From NCBI GenBank assembly GCA_036245525.1, contig BTPG01000002.1, positions 127,183,076-127,247,075 of the forward strand: a stretch of 64,000 nt of DNA, written 5' to 3'. Below, piece by piece: positions 43,353 to 54,528 of the stretch. Positions within the stretch are counted from its first letter, which is position 1. Every line of letters begins with the position of its first letter. Source of the stretch: Semisulcospira habei (lineage: Eukaryota > Mollusca > Gastropoda > Semisulcospiridae). The notes beneath the pieces are model-generated. The model was not told the DNA's origin. It searched no databases and was given only the letters and a program-made list of their open reading frames with translations. Made by a program: the position numbers and the translations under genes.

Positions 43353-43754
43353 GGACAGTCATTATGACTTACGTCTGCATGGCTCTCTCCTTGATGGGGT
43401 TTTGAAGACATTAATGGGTGGGACTGATGGTGTTCTACTGTCCCTTCAAACTTCGGTATGCTGTGGAATGCAATGCCTGTAGAACTCTGCACATACCAGA
43501 ACTAGTCTACCATTTTTTGCGTCAAATTTACTACCTCATTTGATTTTGGTGAGCATGTGCTGGTCTTTGAATCAGGACCTTACAACTTACAGCTGTTAGG
43601 AAGACCCAGAATCACAGTCGAACACAAGTTGCATGGTCCACAATTGCAGACCAGTACACACTTATATTCACAAAGTGGGTGCAGAAAATACATGTTGAAT
43701 GACGTGTTGAGTGAGTGAATTTGTGTTTCATGCGAGTGTATGTATTAGGTTGAG

Positions 43755-43965
43755 TTAACCCTTTTAGCCCCACGGGTGCATTTCCGAAATTTTGGAAGTG
43801 TTACTTAACAACTATGTACCAGTTGCAGGAGGTGGATTGACGATAATTCAAGGGTAGTGCCAGATTAGCTTGGTGCCTGAAGGCGCCAAGCTAATCTGGC
43901 ACTACCCTTGAATTATCACGGTCGATCAATCTCGTGCTGTAGGGACTCGGAGCTAAATGGGTTAA
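43755..43965. mobile_element. Family A MITE, subfamily I
   Basis: TTAACCCTTTTAGCCCC to CTAAATGGGTTAA with an intact core. Confidence 0.87.
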
Positions 43966-44036
43966 AGGTGCCTTGGGCATTTTTGTGGAAGCGGGTGAAA
44001 ACTGAAATGTGTTTATTATTATTTTTATTATTATTA

Positions 44037-44113
44037 TTAACCCTTTGCGTGTCTGTGGTGTTTTAAGTTGCGATGATTCCTACTAGATTTGCTACCGAAA
44101 CACAACGGGTTAT
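44037..44113. mobile_element. Family B MITE, shortened
   Basis: TTAACCCTTTGCGTGTCTG starts it; it ends 60 nt before the thioester exon. Confidence 0.7.
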
Positions 44114-44173
44114 TATAGTGTAGCATTGTACGTGGTGGGCTATTATAGTGTAACATTGTACGTGGCGTTTCAG

Positions 44174-44350
44174 GCGACATGATGGGGAATGCCCTGCAGA
44201 ACATTGACAGTTTGCTGAGCGTGCCGTACGGCTGTGGAGAGCAGAACATGATCACCACCGTGCCCAACATCGTGGCCCTGAAGTACCTCAAGGCCATCAA
44301 CGACATCCCCGTCGGATTTGAGGAAAAAGCCAGGAACAACATGAAGCAAG
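44174..44350 (+). CDS. Constant exon c7: thioester exon, GCGEQN
   Basis: The exon is 177 nt, phase 1 to 1, after ggcgtttcag and before gtagga. It encodes GDMMGNALQNIDSLL and then VPYGCGEQNM (codons at 44221-44250), the intact family thioester site in which Cys and Gln cross-link. It continues TVPNIVALKYLKAI, the first helices of the alpha/alpha toroid. No residue of the thioester core is altered, so the domain is predicted to be chemically active. Confidence 0.97.
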
Positions 44351-44394
44351 GTAGGAAAACCCTTGTGCATATTCCGTAGGCAAAGTGTTCATTA

Positions 44395-44608
44395 TTAACC
44401 CTTTCACTGCCAGAACAAACTAGACGTGATCCAACTGCAAGAGGCATAGATCATTGTGAGCCCTCCGCAGTTGCAGGGTCTCATGAGTACCTATGCCTCT
44501 TGTTGCGACCAATTTATATCATGTTCCTTGGTCAACTCGGGACTCCTTGCCATGCAGATAAGAGAGATTTCAGAAGCATGCTCCGTCCATTGGCAGTAAA
44601 GGGGTTAA
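44395..44608. mobile_element. Family C MITE, full length
   Basis: TTAACCCTTTCACTGCCAG to TGGCAGTAAAGGGGTTAA encloses the palindrome; its right TTAA is the left TTAA of the next element. Confidence 0.87.
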
Positions 44609-44817
44609 CCCTTTTCATCCTGATACACTACCGTTTGAAATAAATTTGACTATGATAGTTCAAGGGTGGTGCCAGAATAGCTTTGCGCCAGAGGCGCCAA
44701 GCTATTCTGGCACCACTCTTGAACTAAAATGGTTGCTCTACCACCTAATCTGCAATGTAGCCTTCATAGGACAAAAAGCAAGTTTAAGCAAATCAGCCTC
44801 AGGATGTAAGGGGTTAA
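44605..44817. mobile_element. Family A MITE, subfamily II
   Basis: TTAACCCTTTTCATCCTG to CAGGATGTAAGGGGTTAA; it ends 22 nt before constant exon c8. Confidence 0.88.
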
Positions 44818-44839
44818 TTGTTTGATTTTGTTGCCGCAG

Positions 44840-44927
44840 GTTACCAGAAGGAGACTGGCATGTACCGGTGGTCCAATGGCGGCTACAGTGCCTTTGGGGA
44901 GCAGAGTGATGAAAGTGCCAGCACTTG
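44840..44927 (+). CDS. Constant exon c8: YSAFG segment of thioester domain
   Basis: The exon is 88 nt, phase 1 to 2, after ttgttgccgcag and before gtgagc. It encodes GYQKETGMYRW and then GGYSAFGEQSDESASTW; the final Trp is split. A family A MITE ends 22 nt upstream, so the last bases of the MITE lie in the acceptor and branch-point region of this exon. Confidence 0.95.
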
Positions 44928-45376
44928 GTGAGCTTGTCTCCTCTTTTCCTGCCTCACTAACCCCTTTACAGCTGGGAAATATAAACTACAAGAGGCAGAG
45001 ATGTTGTTTGCCTTGTGCTGGTCTAATTTAAATCCATGTTCATGGGGTTATTTGATGTGGAATTTGCTGTGCTTTGAAAGATGTAGATTTTTGTGTCTTT
45101 ATGGCGAAGAGGTTTAACTCCAAAAAAAGTTTTCCATAAGTTAGCTTTTTAAAAAAAAAAGACCTGTATGACCTATAAAAAGACTTGTAGCACCAAGATA
45201 AAAAGGTAGTTAACTAGGCAAGGTAAGTATTTTGCACAAATCAATACTATTACTGAAAAAATAACATTGATACCAAGGGTGGCGTTCTGTGACGTTGAGT
45301 GTTCGCCCAAAGAAAGAGTTGTCATGTGTACTACAGCACACTACAGCTGACTTGTCTAATGATTCATTGCTTTCAG

Positions 45377-45545
45377 GTTGACAGCATTTGTTCTGCGGAG
45401 CTTCACAGAGGCCAAACAGTTTATTGGGAATGATTTCGCGGAGTACGGTGAAATGCTGACGACGGCTGCTGCATTCCTCTTCACCAAGCGACAGGCCAAT
45501 GGTGCATTCAGAGAGGATGGGCGGGTCATCCACACAGAAATGACG
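45377..45545 (+). CDS. Constant exon c9: catalytic His, VIHTEM
   Basis: The exon is 169 nt, phase 2 to 0, after attgctttcag and before gtgaaa. It encodes LTAFVLRSFTEAKQFI, a helix pair, and ends DGRVIHTEMT. The His codon (45531-45533) aligns with the catalytic His of C3/C4B in the V-I-H-x-E-M motif, which makes the acyl-imidazole intermediate and steers the thioester to hydroxyl groups. Confidence 0.95.
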
Positions 45546-45592
45546 GTGAAAGCAGTTTGTTTTACTGGAGTACCATGCACTCCTATCTTCTC

Positions 45593-45665
45593 CTTTGCAA
45601 GAGGCATAGACCCTCATGAGCCCCCACAGGGAGCTCATGAGGGTCTATGCCTCTCGCAAGAGGAG
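45593..45665. mobile_element. Family C palindrome
   Basis: GCAAGAGGCATAGACCCTCATG with its complement; a partial second copy lies at 45780-45812. Confidence 0.72.
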
Positions 45666-46149
45666 AACCTTGGAGCGTTTCTGCCCCCTTGTAGTTCATA
45701 TTTGGCCTTATTGTCAACCCCATGTGTAGTGGGGAGGGGGGGGGGGGGGGGAAGTACTATACGCTCCTAGCTTCTCCTTTTGCGAGAAGCATAGACCCTG
45801 CCTCTTGCTGACTTGCATCCTTTTGTGCAAGCAGCGACTGGCTGGTATTGTTCACAGTACCCGTGGCTGCTAAGTACAAGAGGTTACCCATTAAGATTCA
45901 AGATTGACGATTCAAAAACTTTATTGTGTCAGTCTGGCCGACAAATTTTCTTTCGTTGGGATCAGTATGCTAAAACAGCGAAAGACACATGCGTGTGTAC
46001 GATTTCAGGTTGTTCTTTTACAATGGTAAAATTAAATATCTCACACACTTTTCAGTATCTCATCCATCACCTGCGCCCCCCCCCCTCCCGCCCCCTCCCC
46101 CTCCCCACTCCACCCCTTTGTGCGACAAAAAAAATAAAAAAATTATATT

Positions 46150-46325
46150 ACATTCTGAGGCTGATTTTGTAAAATTTGCTGTTTGTCCTGTGAAGGCTAC
46201 ATTGCAAATTAGGAGATAGATCAGCCATTTTAGTTCAAGGGTGGTGCCAGAATTCTACCACCACCCTTGAACTACCATAGTCAAATTTATTTTAAGCTTT
46301 GGTTTATAAGGATGAAAAGGGTTAA
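46150..46325. mobile_element. Family A MITE, subfamily II, loop deleted
   Basis: The palindrome passes directly from GGTGGTGCCAGAATTC to the complementary arm; the right end is GGGTTAA. Confidence 0.7.
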
Positions 46326-46570
46326 AGGATACTGAAAGGGCGGTGTGCATACGGTAACACGATTTTTCTGCTCTTCTTCTCCTTTGCACATAAGAGAGTT
46401 ACCACTTTGCACACAAGGGACGCCAGCAACCTCTGTTGTGTGTGCCTGTGCACATGGATTGTGAAAAGAAGGGTAGAAAAGTCTTAGTTAAGGCAAGACA
46501 ACATTGAGAACCTGTTGCATTAGTGAATTTTGGCGATCAACCCTGGAGCACCCTGGAGCAGTTTGCTGTA

Positions 46571-46990
46571 TAATAATAAATAAATAAATCTGCGCATTAA
46601 ATAGGCACTTTATCCCAATTGAAAATCGGCTCAAAGCGCCGCCGCGAACTGAACCCAACAAGCATGCTCACGTGAATCACATGCATTCACTCACACACTG
46701 TACATAAATACAGAACATTCACGTGGTGCTAAGGGCAAGCTCAAGCGAGCTACTGAAGTTTTGGAAATTCAAATTGTTTATATTTGAAATTTGATTAAGT
46801 GGGCTGAAATTGATACCAAAGTCTTGAGAGAGGGAGAGCTGGAGTACCGGGAGAAAGAACATCCGACAGTCCGCCCGAAATTAAAGGTGACACTAGAGGA
46901 GAAAAGTCCGACGCCAGAACTAGGTATTGAACCTCGCACCTCTAGCATTGGTGGCAGGTGCTTTTACCACTGTGTCACGGACTGTAAACA
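46571..46990 (-). repeat. tRNA-derived SINE, minus strand
   Basis: On the minus strand the A box is TGACACAGTGG and the B box GGTTCAATACC; the tail is (ATT)n-like at 46571. Confidence 0.8.
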
Positions 46991-47216
46991 AGTACAAGAT
47001 TGATACAGGTCTCAACATCTGAATCTTGTATTATAGTTAAAATTTATGTTGATTTCTTTTTAAACTGGTCATGTTTCTGACATGTAATAAGTGAGTTCTT
47101 GGAGTTCTAGAAGATCTTGGGATTGGCGGTTGGATTGGATTGTACATGACGAAAGACTGCCTGTACTGTTTGTGGGTGTACTTTCTGCATAGACCCCCTC
47201 AGGGAATACGTCAAAG

Positions 47217-47331
47217 GTAACCCCAGTAGCAAAACGCCTATGGGCCCACGACGGCCGCAGTGGGCCCGCGCACAGCCGTGCGCGGGCCCACTGCGGCCAT
47301 CATGGGCCCATGGACCTTTGCTTACTGGGAC
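47217..47331. mobile_element. Family E palindrome, best copy
   Basis: GGGCCCACGACGGCCGCAGTG folds on its complement around CGCGCACAGCCGTGCGCG; the ends are CCCCAGTAGCAAA and TTTGCTTACTGGG. Confidence 0.8.
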
Positions 47332-47484
47332 ACCTATATTCAAATGAGACGCCTGGTATCTTCATTCAGATGAGGTGTTTAGCATCTCATTTGAATAGAA
47401 GTGTGTGTGTGTGGCGTGCTGCCTTGATGGGTCTATCATGGGAGTACACCCACAAAGGGTACAGGTGTATTGTTTGTTTTGCAG

Positions 47485-47562
47485 GGTGGCTCCTCCAGCG
47501 GGGACGCGCTGAGTGTGTACGTCACCATCTGTCTGCTGGAGGCCAGGGCGGCGAATGTTCTG
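47485..47562 (+). CDS. Constant exon c10: thioester-domain helix
   Basis: The exon is 78 nt (26 codons), phase 0 to 0, after tgttttgcag and before gtaaag. It encodes GGSSSGDALSVYVTICLLEA, matching the G-G-x(4,6)-L-T-A-x-V-x-(I/A)-x-L-L-E-A helix that follows the His motif in the family. Confidence 0.93.
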
Positions 47563-47633
47563 GTAAAGATTATTGTCAGACGCCATGCTAGCCACTTTGT
47601 ACCTCTCATCACCTGTGACAGCAGGCAAAAAAG

Positions 47634-47708
47634 CATAAACCTTTGGTAGCGTTTTTAGTTGCTTGCAGGAATCACCTCGACAAAACACGCTACTGACAGC
47701 TGAACGAT
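47634..47708. mobile_element. Family B MITE, degraded
   Basis: CCTTTGGTAGCGTTTTTAG pairs with ACACGCTACTGACAGC. Confidence 0.6.
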
Positions 47709-47871
47709 AATTGAAGGGTAGTGCCAGATCAGCTTGGCACCTTCAGGCGTCATGTTAATCTAGCACTACCCTTGAATTATCATGGTCAAGCCGTATCCTG
47801 CAACTGGTACATGGTCGTTAAGCAACACTTGCAAGATTTGAGAAATGGGACCTTGTGGCTGAAAGGGTTAA
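47702..47871. mobile_element. Family A MITE, subfamily I, left end lost
   Basis: The core GTGCCAGATCAGCTTGGC is followed by a right end GGCTGAAAGGGTTAA. Confidence 0.75.
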
Positions 47872-48000
47872 CCCCATGGCCACGTTTCCCAAAGTTTGGA
47901 GGCTACACCTAATGACTGTGTACCAGTTGCAGGAGATGGATCGACCACCCTTGAATTATCATGGTCTCCTGCTGTAGGGTGTTCGGGCTAAGTGGTTTAA
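47868..48000. mobile_element. Family A MITE, middle deleted
   Basis: It shares TTAA 47868-47871 with its neighbour and jumps from GGATCGACC to ACCCTTGAATTATC. Confidence 0.72.
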
Positions 48001-48145
48001 GGGTTGTTACAGAGTAAAAACGAACTAGAGTAAACTGAAGTGGTCGTTATGAGCAGTTGTATGTTGTATAAAGGTTGCTTGCTCGCTTATGTCCATCCAT
48101 CCAGTTGCGAGCAGACCCCACATTGTTTTCCTTTTTTTTTTTTAG

Positions 48146-48323
48146 ACTACTGCCCAGCAATCGCAACTTCAGGAGTCCCTGCGCTACATTAAGGACGATG
48201 TGTACGTCAAGATCCAGAGCCAGCCCCAGAACAACCTCTACCTCAGTGCCTTGCTGGCGTATGCCTTTGCTCTTGAGCCCTCTCTTGTCAGTAATGGTGC
48301 CACCAATATTCTCAGCAAACTTG
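48146..48323 (+). CDS. Constant exon c11: thioester-domain helices
   Basis: The exon is 178 nt, phase 0 to 1, after a long T tract and tag, before gtaggc. It encodes ESLRYIKDDVYVKI and NNLYLSALLAYAFALE, the A-x-x-Y-A-x-A-L helix of the toroid. Confidence 0.94.
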
Positions 48324-48399
48324 GTAGGCATGCAGTCATATTTCCACTTTTATGTGTTCACTTTTACTGCCAGAAGATGAGAAACAAGACCGAAAAACC

Positions 48400-48465
48400 A
48401 AGAGGCATAGGTCCTCATGAACTCCTGCCTTTATGGGGGCTCATAAAGATCTGCTTCTCTTGATG
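48400..48465. mobile_element. Family C palindrome, degraded
   Basis: AAGAGGCATAGGTCCTCATG folds imperfectly on GGGCTCATAAAGATCTGC. Confidence 0.6.
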
Positions 48466-48544
48466 GCCACATTTATGTGTTCCATAGGCAGGTCAAAAGG
48501 TGACTTTGTGGATGAATGCCTGTGTTTAATTCTGCCATGTGTTT

Positions 48545-49334
48545 AACCCAAGTCTAAGAACTAAGTCTTTTGGCGAGAGGTCTTTCTCATACCAAGGACC
48601 ATTTCTTTGGAATAAACTCCCACAGTCCCTCAGATATGTTGAATCAGACAATAGTTTCCGGCAGTCTTTAAAGACGCATTTATTCCTTTAAATGTGCATT
48701 CACCGTTATAATTCTTTTTGTCAACATTTCGTTGTCAGTGAGAACTGTCTAGTGTATCCGTTATTAGTTTTATGGTACACGTATATCTTTTTGTGTGTGA
48801 GCATTTTGTTCTTATTTTTCTTGTATAATTATCTTGTTGCGTGGGTGTGTATGTTAGGGAATATATATTTGTTGTAGAATGCAAGGTGTATGTATGTTAG
48901 TATGTCATTTGAAAAGAAAAGGGGAGACTGCCAGTGCTAATATTTTAGGAAGGTTACAAAGTAAAGTAGGTTATAGCACTGTCAGGGGAGAGAAATGTGC
49001 ATGATCGACCACTGATCATAGATCTACTGTGGCCAAAGCACCCAAAAAAACAAAAACAAAAAGATAGGAAAGAGAGGGGGCGCTAAGAGAGTGACTGAAA
49101 GCAATGCATATGGAAGCCCCCCCTCTTAGCGCCCCCTCTCTTTCCTATCTCTTTTTTTTTTTTTTTTGGTGCTTTGGCCACAGTAGATCTATGATCACTG
49201 GTCGATCATGCACATTTCTCTCCCCTGACAGTGCTATAACCTACTTTACTTTGTAACCTTCCTAGTATGTCATTTGAGCTAGAGCTTTTCTATCGACAGC
49301 ATAGGCGCCTTAAAAATATACATTATTATTATTA
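48545..49334 (+). pseudogene. LINE C-terminal remnant and 3' UTR
   Basis: SLRTKSFGERSFSYQGPFLW then NKLPQSLRYVE and LKTHLFL mark the usual LINE C-terminus. The 3' UTR runs to an (ATT)n tail at about 49321-49335 and is interrupted by the foldback element below. Confidence 0.7.
48913..49262. mobile_element. Foldback element
   Basis: Arms of about 140 bp (GAAGGTTACAAAGTAAAGTAG and complement) surround a short centre. The 15-bp flank TAGTATGTCATTTGA is repeated on both sides (about 48898-48912 and 49263-49278). No coding frame. Confidence 0.8.
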
Positions 49335-49545
49335 TTAACCCATTCAGTGCCCGTTGACGGAAACTGCGTTTCTGCAGTCTTCTTTAATTCATCATCAAGC
49401 CCTAGCTATCCTATGAAGATGGATTCAAAGTGGTGTCAGCAAGAGGCATAGATCCTCATGAGCCCCCGCAGTCGCGGGGGCTCATGAGGATCTATACCTC
49501 TTGCAGTTGGGTGCATTCACATTTTCTCAGCACTGAACGGGTCAA
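49335..49545. mobile_element. Family C MITE, full length
   Basis: TTAACCCATTCAGTGCCCG to GCACTGAACGGGTCAA with a near-perfect central palindrome. Confidence 0.85.
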
Positions 49546-49689
49546 GGTTATGCCAAGGTTTCAGACTACAATGTTTTGTTTCCCTGACAGGACATTAGGC
49601 TGGAGAACAAGTAGTTTTACATGTATGGTCACTGTTTCCAGTAGCTTAGCATAGTTAAAGTAGCAGAATTGAGTGACACATTTTAGCAA

Positions 49690-49772
49690 GTGCACGGTTG
49701 GGATCAGTGGCTACCCTTGAACTAGCATGGTTGATATATATATATCTTAATAGTGTGTCAGGGCTGAATGTT
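49690..49772. mobile_element. Family A MITE, right remnant
   Basis: CTACCCTTGAACTAGCATGG to CAGGGCTGAATG remains; it ends about 18 nt before constant exon c12. Confidence 0.5.
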
Positions 49773-49790
49773 TGAATTCAATATGAACAG

Positions 49791-50017
49791 ATGTTGATGG
49801 TGTGGCCCCATGGAGGAAGCAAGACGCTGCGACAACACCTCCCCCGGTGATCGAGCCCTACCACTCCTACCAGCCCCCGTCAGCCCCCAAGGATATCGAG
49901 ATCACGGCCTATTGTCTGCTGGCCTACTACAAGCTCACCAATCTGGGGCAGGGACGGGAGCTGGTCCTCTGGATGCAGAAACAGCAGAACAGCAACGGGG
50001 GCTACCGATCCACTCAG
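49791..50017 (+). CDS. Constant exon c12: NSNGG-STQ, last exon seen
   Basis: The exon is 227 nt, phase 1 to 0, after aatatgaacag and before gtcagt. It encodes a Pro-rich stretch (TPPPVIEPYHSYQPPSAP), ITAYCLLAYYKL and LWMQKQQNSNGGYRSTQ, matching the family's W-L-x-x-Q-x-N-x-x-GG-(F/Y)-x-STQ. The next exon should begin D-T-V and was not found in the remaining 14 kb, which is retrotransposon-filled. A family B MITE starts 16 nt past the donor. Confidence 0.95.
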
Positions 50018-50033
50018 GTCAGTGACCTGCGTT

Positions 50034-50124
50034 TTAACCCTGTGGCTGTCGCTAAGGCTGTTTGTAGAGGTGATTCAGCAGGAATCCCCTCGATAAACAG
50101 GACTAGGGGCAGCCAAAGGGTTAA
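50034..50124. mobile_element. Family B MITE
   Basis: TTAACCCTGTGGCTGTCGC to GGCAGCCAAAGGGTTAA, starting 16 nt after the donor of exon c12. Confidence 0.85.
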
Positions 50125-50199
50125 AAAGTGTTCATTGAGCCCCTTGTTCAAGCAGCCCGTGGCGTTGTATCGGTACCGTTGGTTACATGCACCAGGGGT

Positions 50200-50413
50200 T
50201 TAACCCCATTCACTGCTATAGTACATGAGGTGTCTGAAATCTGTGTCAATTCAACGCGAGAGAGCTCCAGCCGCCCCATGAACAATGGATACAACGTGGT
50301 TTCAGCAAGAGGCATAGATCCTCATGAGCCCCTGCAATTGCGGGGACTCATGAGGATCTATACCTCTTGCAGTAGGGTGGTGCCCATTTTTTCTCAGCAG
50401 TGAAGGGGTTACA
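50200..50413. mobile_element. Family C MITE, full length
   Basis: TTAACCCCATTCACTGC to GCAGTGAAGGGGTTA around the CATGAGCCCC palindrome. Confidence 0.85.
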
Positions 50414-50514
50414 AATGTAAAGAAAATGGCATATTCATTATTGTGTTTCTCAAGTTGTTCACTTTCATCAGTGACGTTGCCCACACAAAATGGATAGCAG
50501 TGCAGAGAAATTAG

Positions 50515-50516
<2 letters not shown>

Positions 50517-50575
<59 letters not shown>
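50517..50575. repeat. (GT)n microsatellite
   Basis: About 28 GT dinucleotides in the last intron seen. Confidence 0.9.
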
Positions 50576-50577
<2 letters not shown>

Positions 50578-50814
50578 GAGGTCAAGTTGAGAAATAGGTC
50601 TCCTAATATTTCCACACAAAAGGCTTGCTGTTTGCACACTCAGTGGGTCATGATCAAACGCTCTTCTTTTGTTAACATTTTTTTTATTTCATCCCAAGGT
50701 CTTTGTCCCTATTGCCATTTTTGGCTAAGGAAATTTGTTTTTTCAAAATACATTACCGATGGCATTACTATATGGAATACACTCTATAGCCTAACGATTT
50801 CAACACAAAGTTGT

Positions 50815-51989
50815 GTCCCCTACACAACTGGGGAGGAGACACCGGGGATCCAAGAATAGGAGCCCGGGTGGCCTCCCCTTACCAACCTATCCCGGCATGC
50901 ATGTGGAGAACTCGCCTCAGTTTCACTCTTAGCTCGACTGTGGACGGTCGGGCTTTTGCCTTGCTACAGTTTTTGACCGATGTCTTCGTGGTTTTTACTA
51001 CAAACTTGGCTTTTACCATGGTTAGACTTCTCCTTGGACTCGGTGTACTTCGTTGGTGTGTTCTACACTTCAACGTTTTACTGTGTGTGGACTTAGCGCC
51101 GACCGGTTCCGACCGGTTTGACTTTCAGTGAACTTTGTCCTTGGCTGCGGCCTTGGGGTTTCGGCTTGTGACTTTACTCACGTGGCTTTGTGTCTCGTGG
51201 TGTGAGTTCGGCGCTTGAGTGTGTTCCTTCCTGCGGACAGTGTGCAACGAACGCTATGGCGGCTTCTGTTTGAAGGTTTGCCTCCTTTTGTGAGGATTCT
51301 GTGGCCCTCGGACGCCCTCATCACCTGCCAGCCGTGCTCTGACTGCTCTTCCGACAGGATGTGTGACGTGTGTGCTGACGGGAGTGAGGACCGGCGGTCT
51401 CGGATGGGGGATTTCTACAGACGTGTCCTTCCTTCCTGGTCTCGACAGTCTCCCCGGACTTTTCCGCAGGATGGCGTCGCTCCATCGGCTTCTCGGGCCC
51501 CACTTCGCTCCGGCTTCCGGGCCTTCCAGCCCGCAGGTAAGTCCCCTTCTTTTACCTTAACCGCGCAGGAACTCTCTCCCCGCTCCGAGTCTTCTGAGCA
51601 GGGCAGGCGAGGATCAGAGTCATGCTCCCCATGTTTGCGTGGCTGGAGCTCCTTTATTTTGCACCCCTGCTCCGTTTGCCCAAGTGGGTCGGGCGAGCTG
51701 AGCGCTCACCCACACCCACCCGCTCCTTTTCTCCCGAGCGGGCCCGGCGTGACTAGTGCAAAAGTACGAAAAAAGAGGTTTCCCACCCGCTCTGATTCGT
51801 CCGAGCGGGCCCGGCTTCCTACGTTTACTTCCCCCCCCCGCCCGCCTTGTTTCGACCAGGCGGGCCCGGTGTGACCTTGTCACGCGCACCCCATGCTCCG
51901 AGGCTTTCGGAGCGGGGGTCGCACGCCCCAAAATTGTCCCCTCCCCGCTCCGCCTGTCCTGAGCGGGCTTGGCCGTGACACCTTTCTGC

Positions 51990-52030
<41 letters not shown>

Positions 52031-54528
52031 CCCCCGCCCCCGCCCCGAACTTTCCAGGTGGGCTCGGTGTGACTCAGACATTTACTCACAGGTGCGCATT
52101 CGCGCGCCCCATTTGTCCCCTCCCCGCTCCGCTTTTCCTGAGCGGGCTTGGCATGACACCTTTCTGCCCCCCCCCCCCCCCCCCCCCAAACTTTCCAGGC
52201 GGGCCCGGTGTGACTCAGACATTTACTCACAGGTGCGGTTTCGTGCGCCCCATTTGTCCCCTCCACGCTCCGCTTTTCCTGAGCGGGCTTGGCATGACAC
52301 CTTTCTGTTCCCACCCCCCCCCCCCCCCCCCCCTCCCCCCCGCCCCGAACTTTCCAGGCGGGCCCTGTGTGACTCGGGCACTTTCTCACAGGTGCGGATT
52401 CGCGCGCCCCGTTTTTGTCCCCTCCCCGCCCCGCTTTTTTTGAGCGGGCTTGGTGTGACACCTTCGGTCCCAACCCCCCCCCCCCCCCCCTCCCCTCCAC
52501 CCCGATCTTTCCAGGCGGGCCCGGTGTGACTCAGATATTTACTCAAAGGTGCGGATTCACGCGCCCCGATTTGTCCCCTCCCCGCTCCGCTTTTCCTAAG
52601 CGGGCTTGGTGTGACACTTTCTGTCCCCACCCCCCTGCCCCGAACTTTCCAGGCGGGCCCGGTGTGACTCAGACATTTACTCACAGGTGTGGATTCACGA
52701 CGAGCAGGTTGGGGGTGCCGGTTTCCCCTTCCGCCTCCCCTCTTACGTTCGGAGCGCGGTCTCCGGCTCTCGCTTTCCCCTCGTCGTCCGCGCGCTATTC
52801 CCGTCACTAGTAGCCCCCCCTTCCCTCGCACTTCGGCGAGTCGGGGGGCTTACAGAGCCTATTTCGCCTTTGTTCGCAGTCGCCTCCTCCTTTCCTTCGG
52901 GCTCGCCCTCGCCAGTCACCTGCAGCGGTCCCGCACTCTCGGAGCCGGTCGCCCTCCTTGCGGCTTTGCTAGATAGGCGGACGGTGGAGGTAGACCCTGA
53001 CATACTACTTACAGCGGATTCGGCTTCAGCCATCTTCTTGCGGGATTCGCCCTCTGGCTCTCCCTCCCGCTTCTCAGCTGTTTCGTCGGACTCCCCCTCG
53101 TCTAGGATTTCGGCCCTTCGCTCAGCTCACAGACGGTTTGTGCTTTGGAAGAGGCCCGGGTCGGTTCGCCTACTTCCTCCCTCCTGACTTATGACCACCT
53201 TCGCCTCCTCTGAAGAGACAGGCTTCCGCCAGGTTGATGCGGCAGGCTATGGTCGCAAGTCTCTCCCTCAGCCACACGGTTCCGGGATCTCGTCGATGCT
53301 TCTCGGCCCGGCTTCGCCAGGATTCCTTCGGCGACGAGGAATTTGTTCGCAGCTATGCGTTCGCCAGGCTTGGTACGCTGGACACTCTCAAGCCTTCACC
53401 GTCCCTGTTCCTTTGGTGGATGCGGCAACTGTCAACCAGGCGGTTGGGCTCCGGCTAGTCCAGAAGGCTTGTCCTCGCCCTCTTGACGGATTTGCTTCCT
53501 TAGTTCGGAATTGGCGACGCAAGCGGTTCTTCTTTACCTGGAGGACTCTTGGGATCTGGAAGTCTTGTCCCCACTCCATGACGTACATTCCTTTTTGGTT
53601 GCTGCTAACAGGGCCGCCTACCTTTCCTCAACCAACCCTATGGTGGCGGCCGCCTACTGTGACCTTTGGCCGCGTGTTTCACTCCTACGACTCGGCACAG
53701 ATCTCCCCTAGACGGTGAAGACGCAACTCCGCCAGACTCCACTCGGTGGTTCCCTCTTTTGGTGAGACGTGGCAGACTGTAAAGGAGATTCCGCCCCCGC
53801 TGCGTCTCGCTTCGCTCGGGCCCTCTGACTTTCCCCTTCTCCATCACCGTCGAGCCTACCCGGCACCGGCCTCCACGTGGCGTAGGTGGGTAGTCCGCTC
53901 AGTCCCTGACTGAGTGGGCTAGCGGACGGGTGCCATCTTTGTCCAGGATTAGGACTTGATGTCAGCAGATATGTTGTTCAGCCTTTTCACTGGTCCGGTT
54001 TTTAAGGAGCTGTGCTAACCTAGGTCGTACCATGTTGGATTGGTCCTTAAAAATACTCGTGACTTTTTGGTCCTTTGGATCCCAAGTGTTTGCCGTGCTT
54101 GGAGACCCGTGTCGGGGGAGAAGAGGATCCTGGTGGCTGAGGTTCCCTTTGGGCTGCGGCTCACTGGTGCCAACACTCCACTTCGGCCTTGACTTCTACC
54201 TAAACGGGAGGCTAGTCGTACCGGCCTAGTCAATCGGCTCTTGTCACGTTGAGCCCTATCCCACTGTTGACATGCGGGTTGCTATACGGAGCACCATGCT
54301 ATAGCTTCTGCTGCTGATTAGGTGCTTTACGCCAGTATTCCCCTGCATTCAACGGTGTGATAGAAGGCGGTGGCTCAAACGGTTCAATCGGGCTTACCCC
54401 CTTGAGTATATCTTTCGGGCAGTCTCCATTGTGCGTCGGCTGGAGACCCGCCGACAGTTGCACTTTCCCTTGTTGGGCTCGGTGGCGGGCGGGGACCCCC
54501 GGGGGATGAATATCTCTACTAATATAAT
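50815..54528 (+). other. GC-rich 5' region upstream of a Jockey/Nimb-like LINE
   Basis: Base composition changes sharply near 50815. The region has a tandem array at 52047-52690 and poly-C tracts. Between 52700 and 53720 several short frames in different phases look like one decayed coding region that I could not assign. It is placed upstream of ORF1 and could be the LINE's own 5' UTR or an older element; the exact 5' end is unknown. Confidence 0.5.
52047..52690. repeat. Tandem array of about 140-160 bp units with poly-C
   Basis: Five starts of GAACTTTCCAGGCGGGCCC type (52047, 52188, 52347, 52504, 52642), each followed by CTCACAGGTGCG, GTCCCCTCC and a C run of variable length. Confidence 0.85.

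Noticed and set aside
53191..53718. A 175-codon frame in the GC-rich region as a host gene
   Set aside because: Several frames in different phases share the region, composition is biased by the GC-rich repeat, and no domain is visible; decayed element DNA is more likely.
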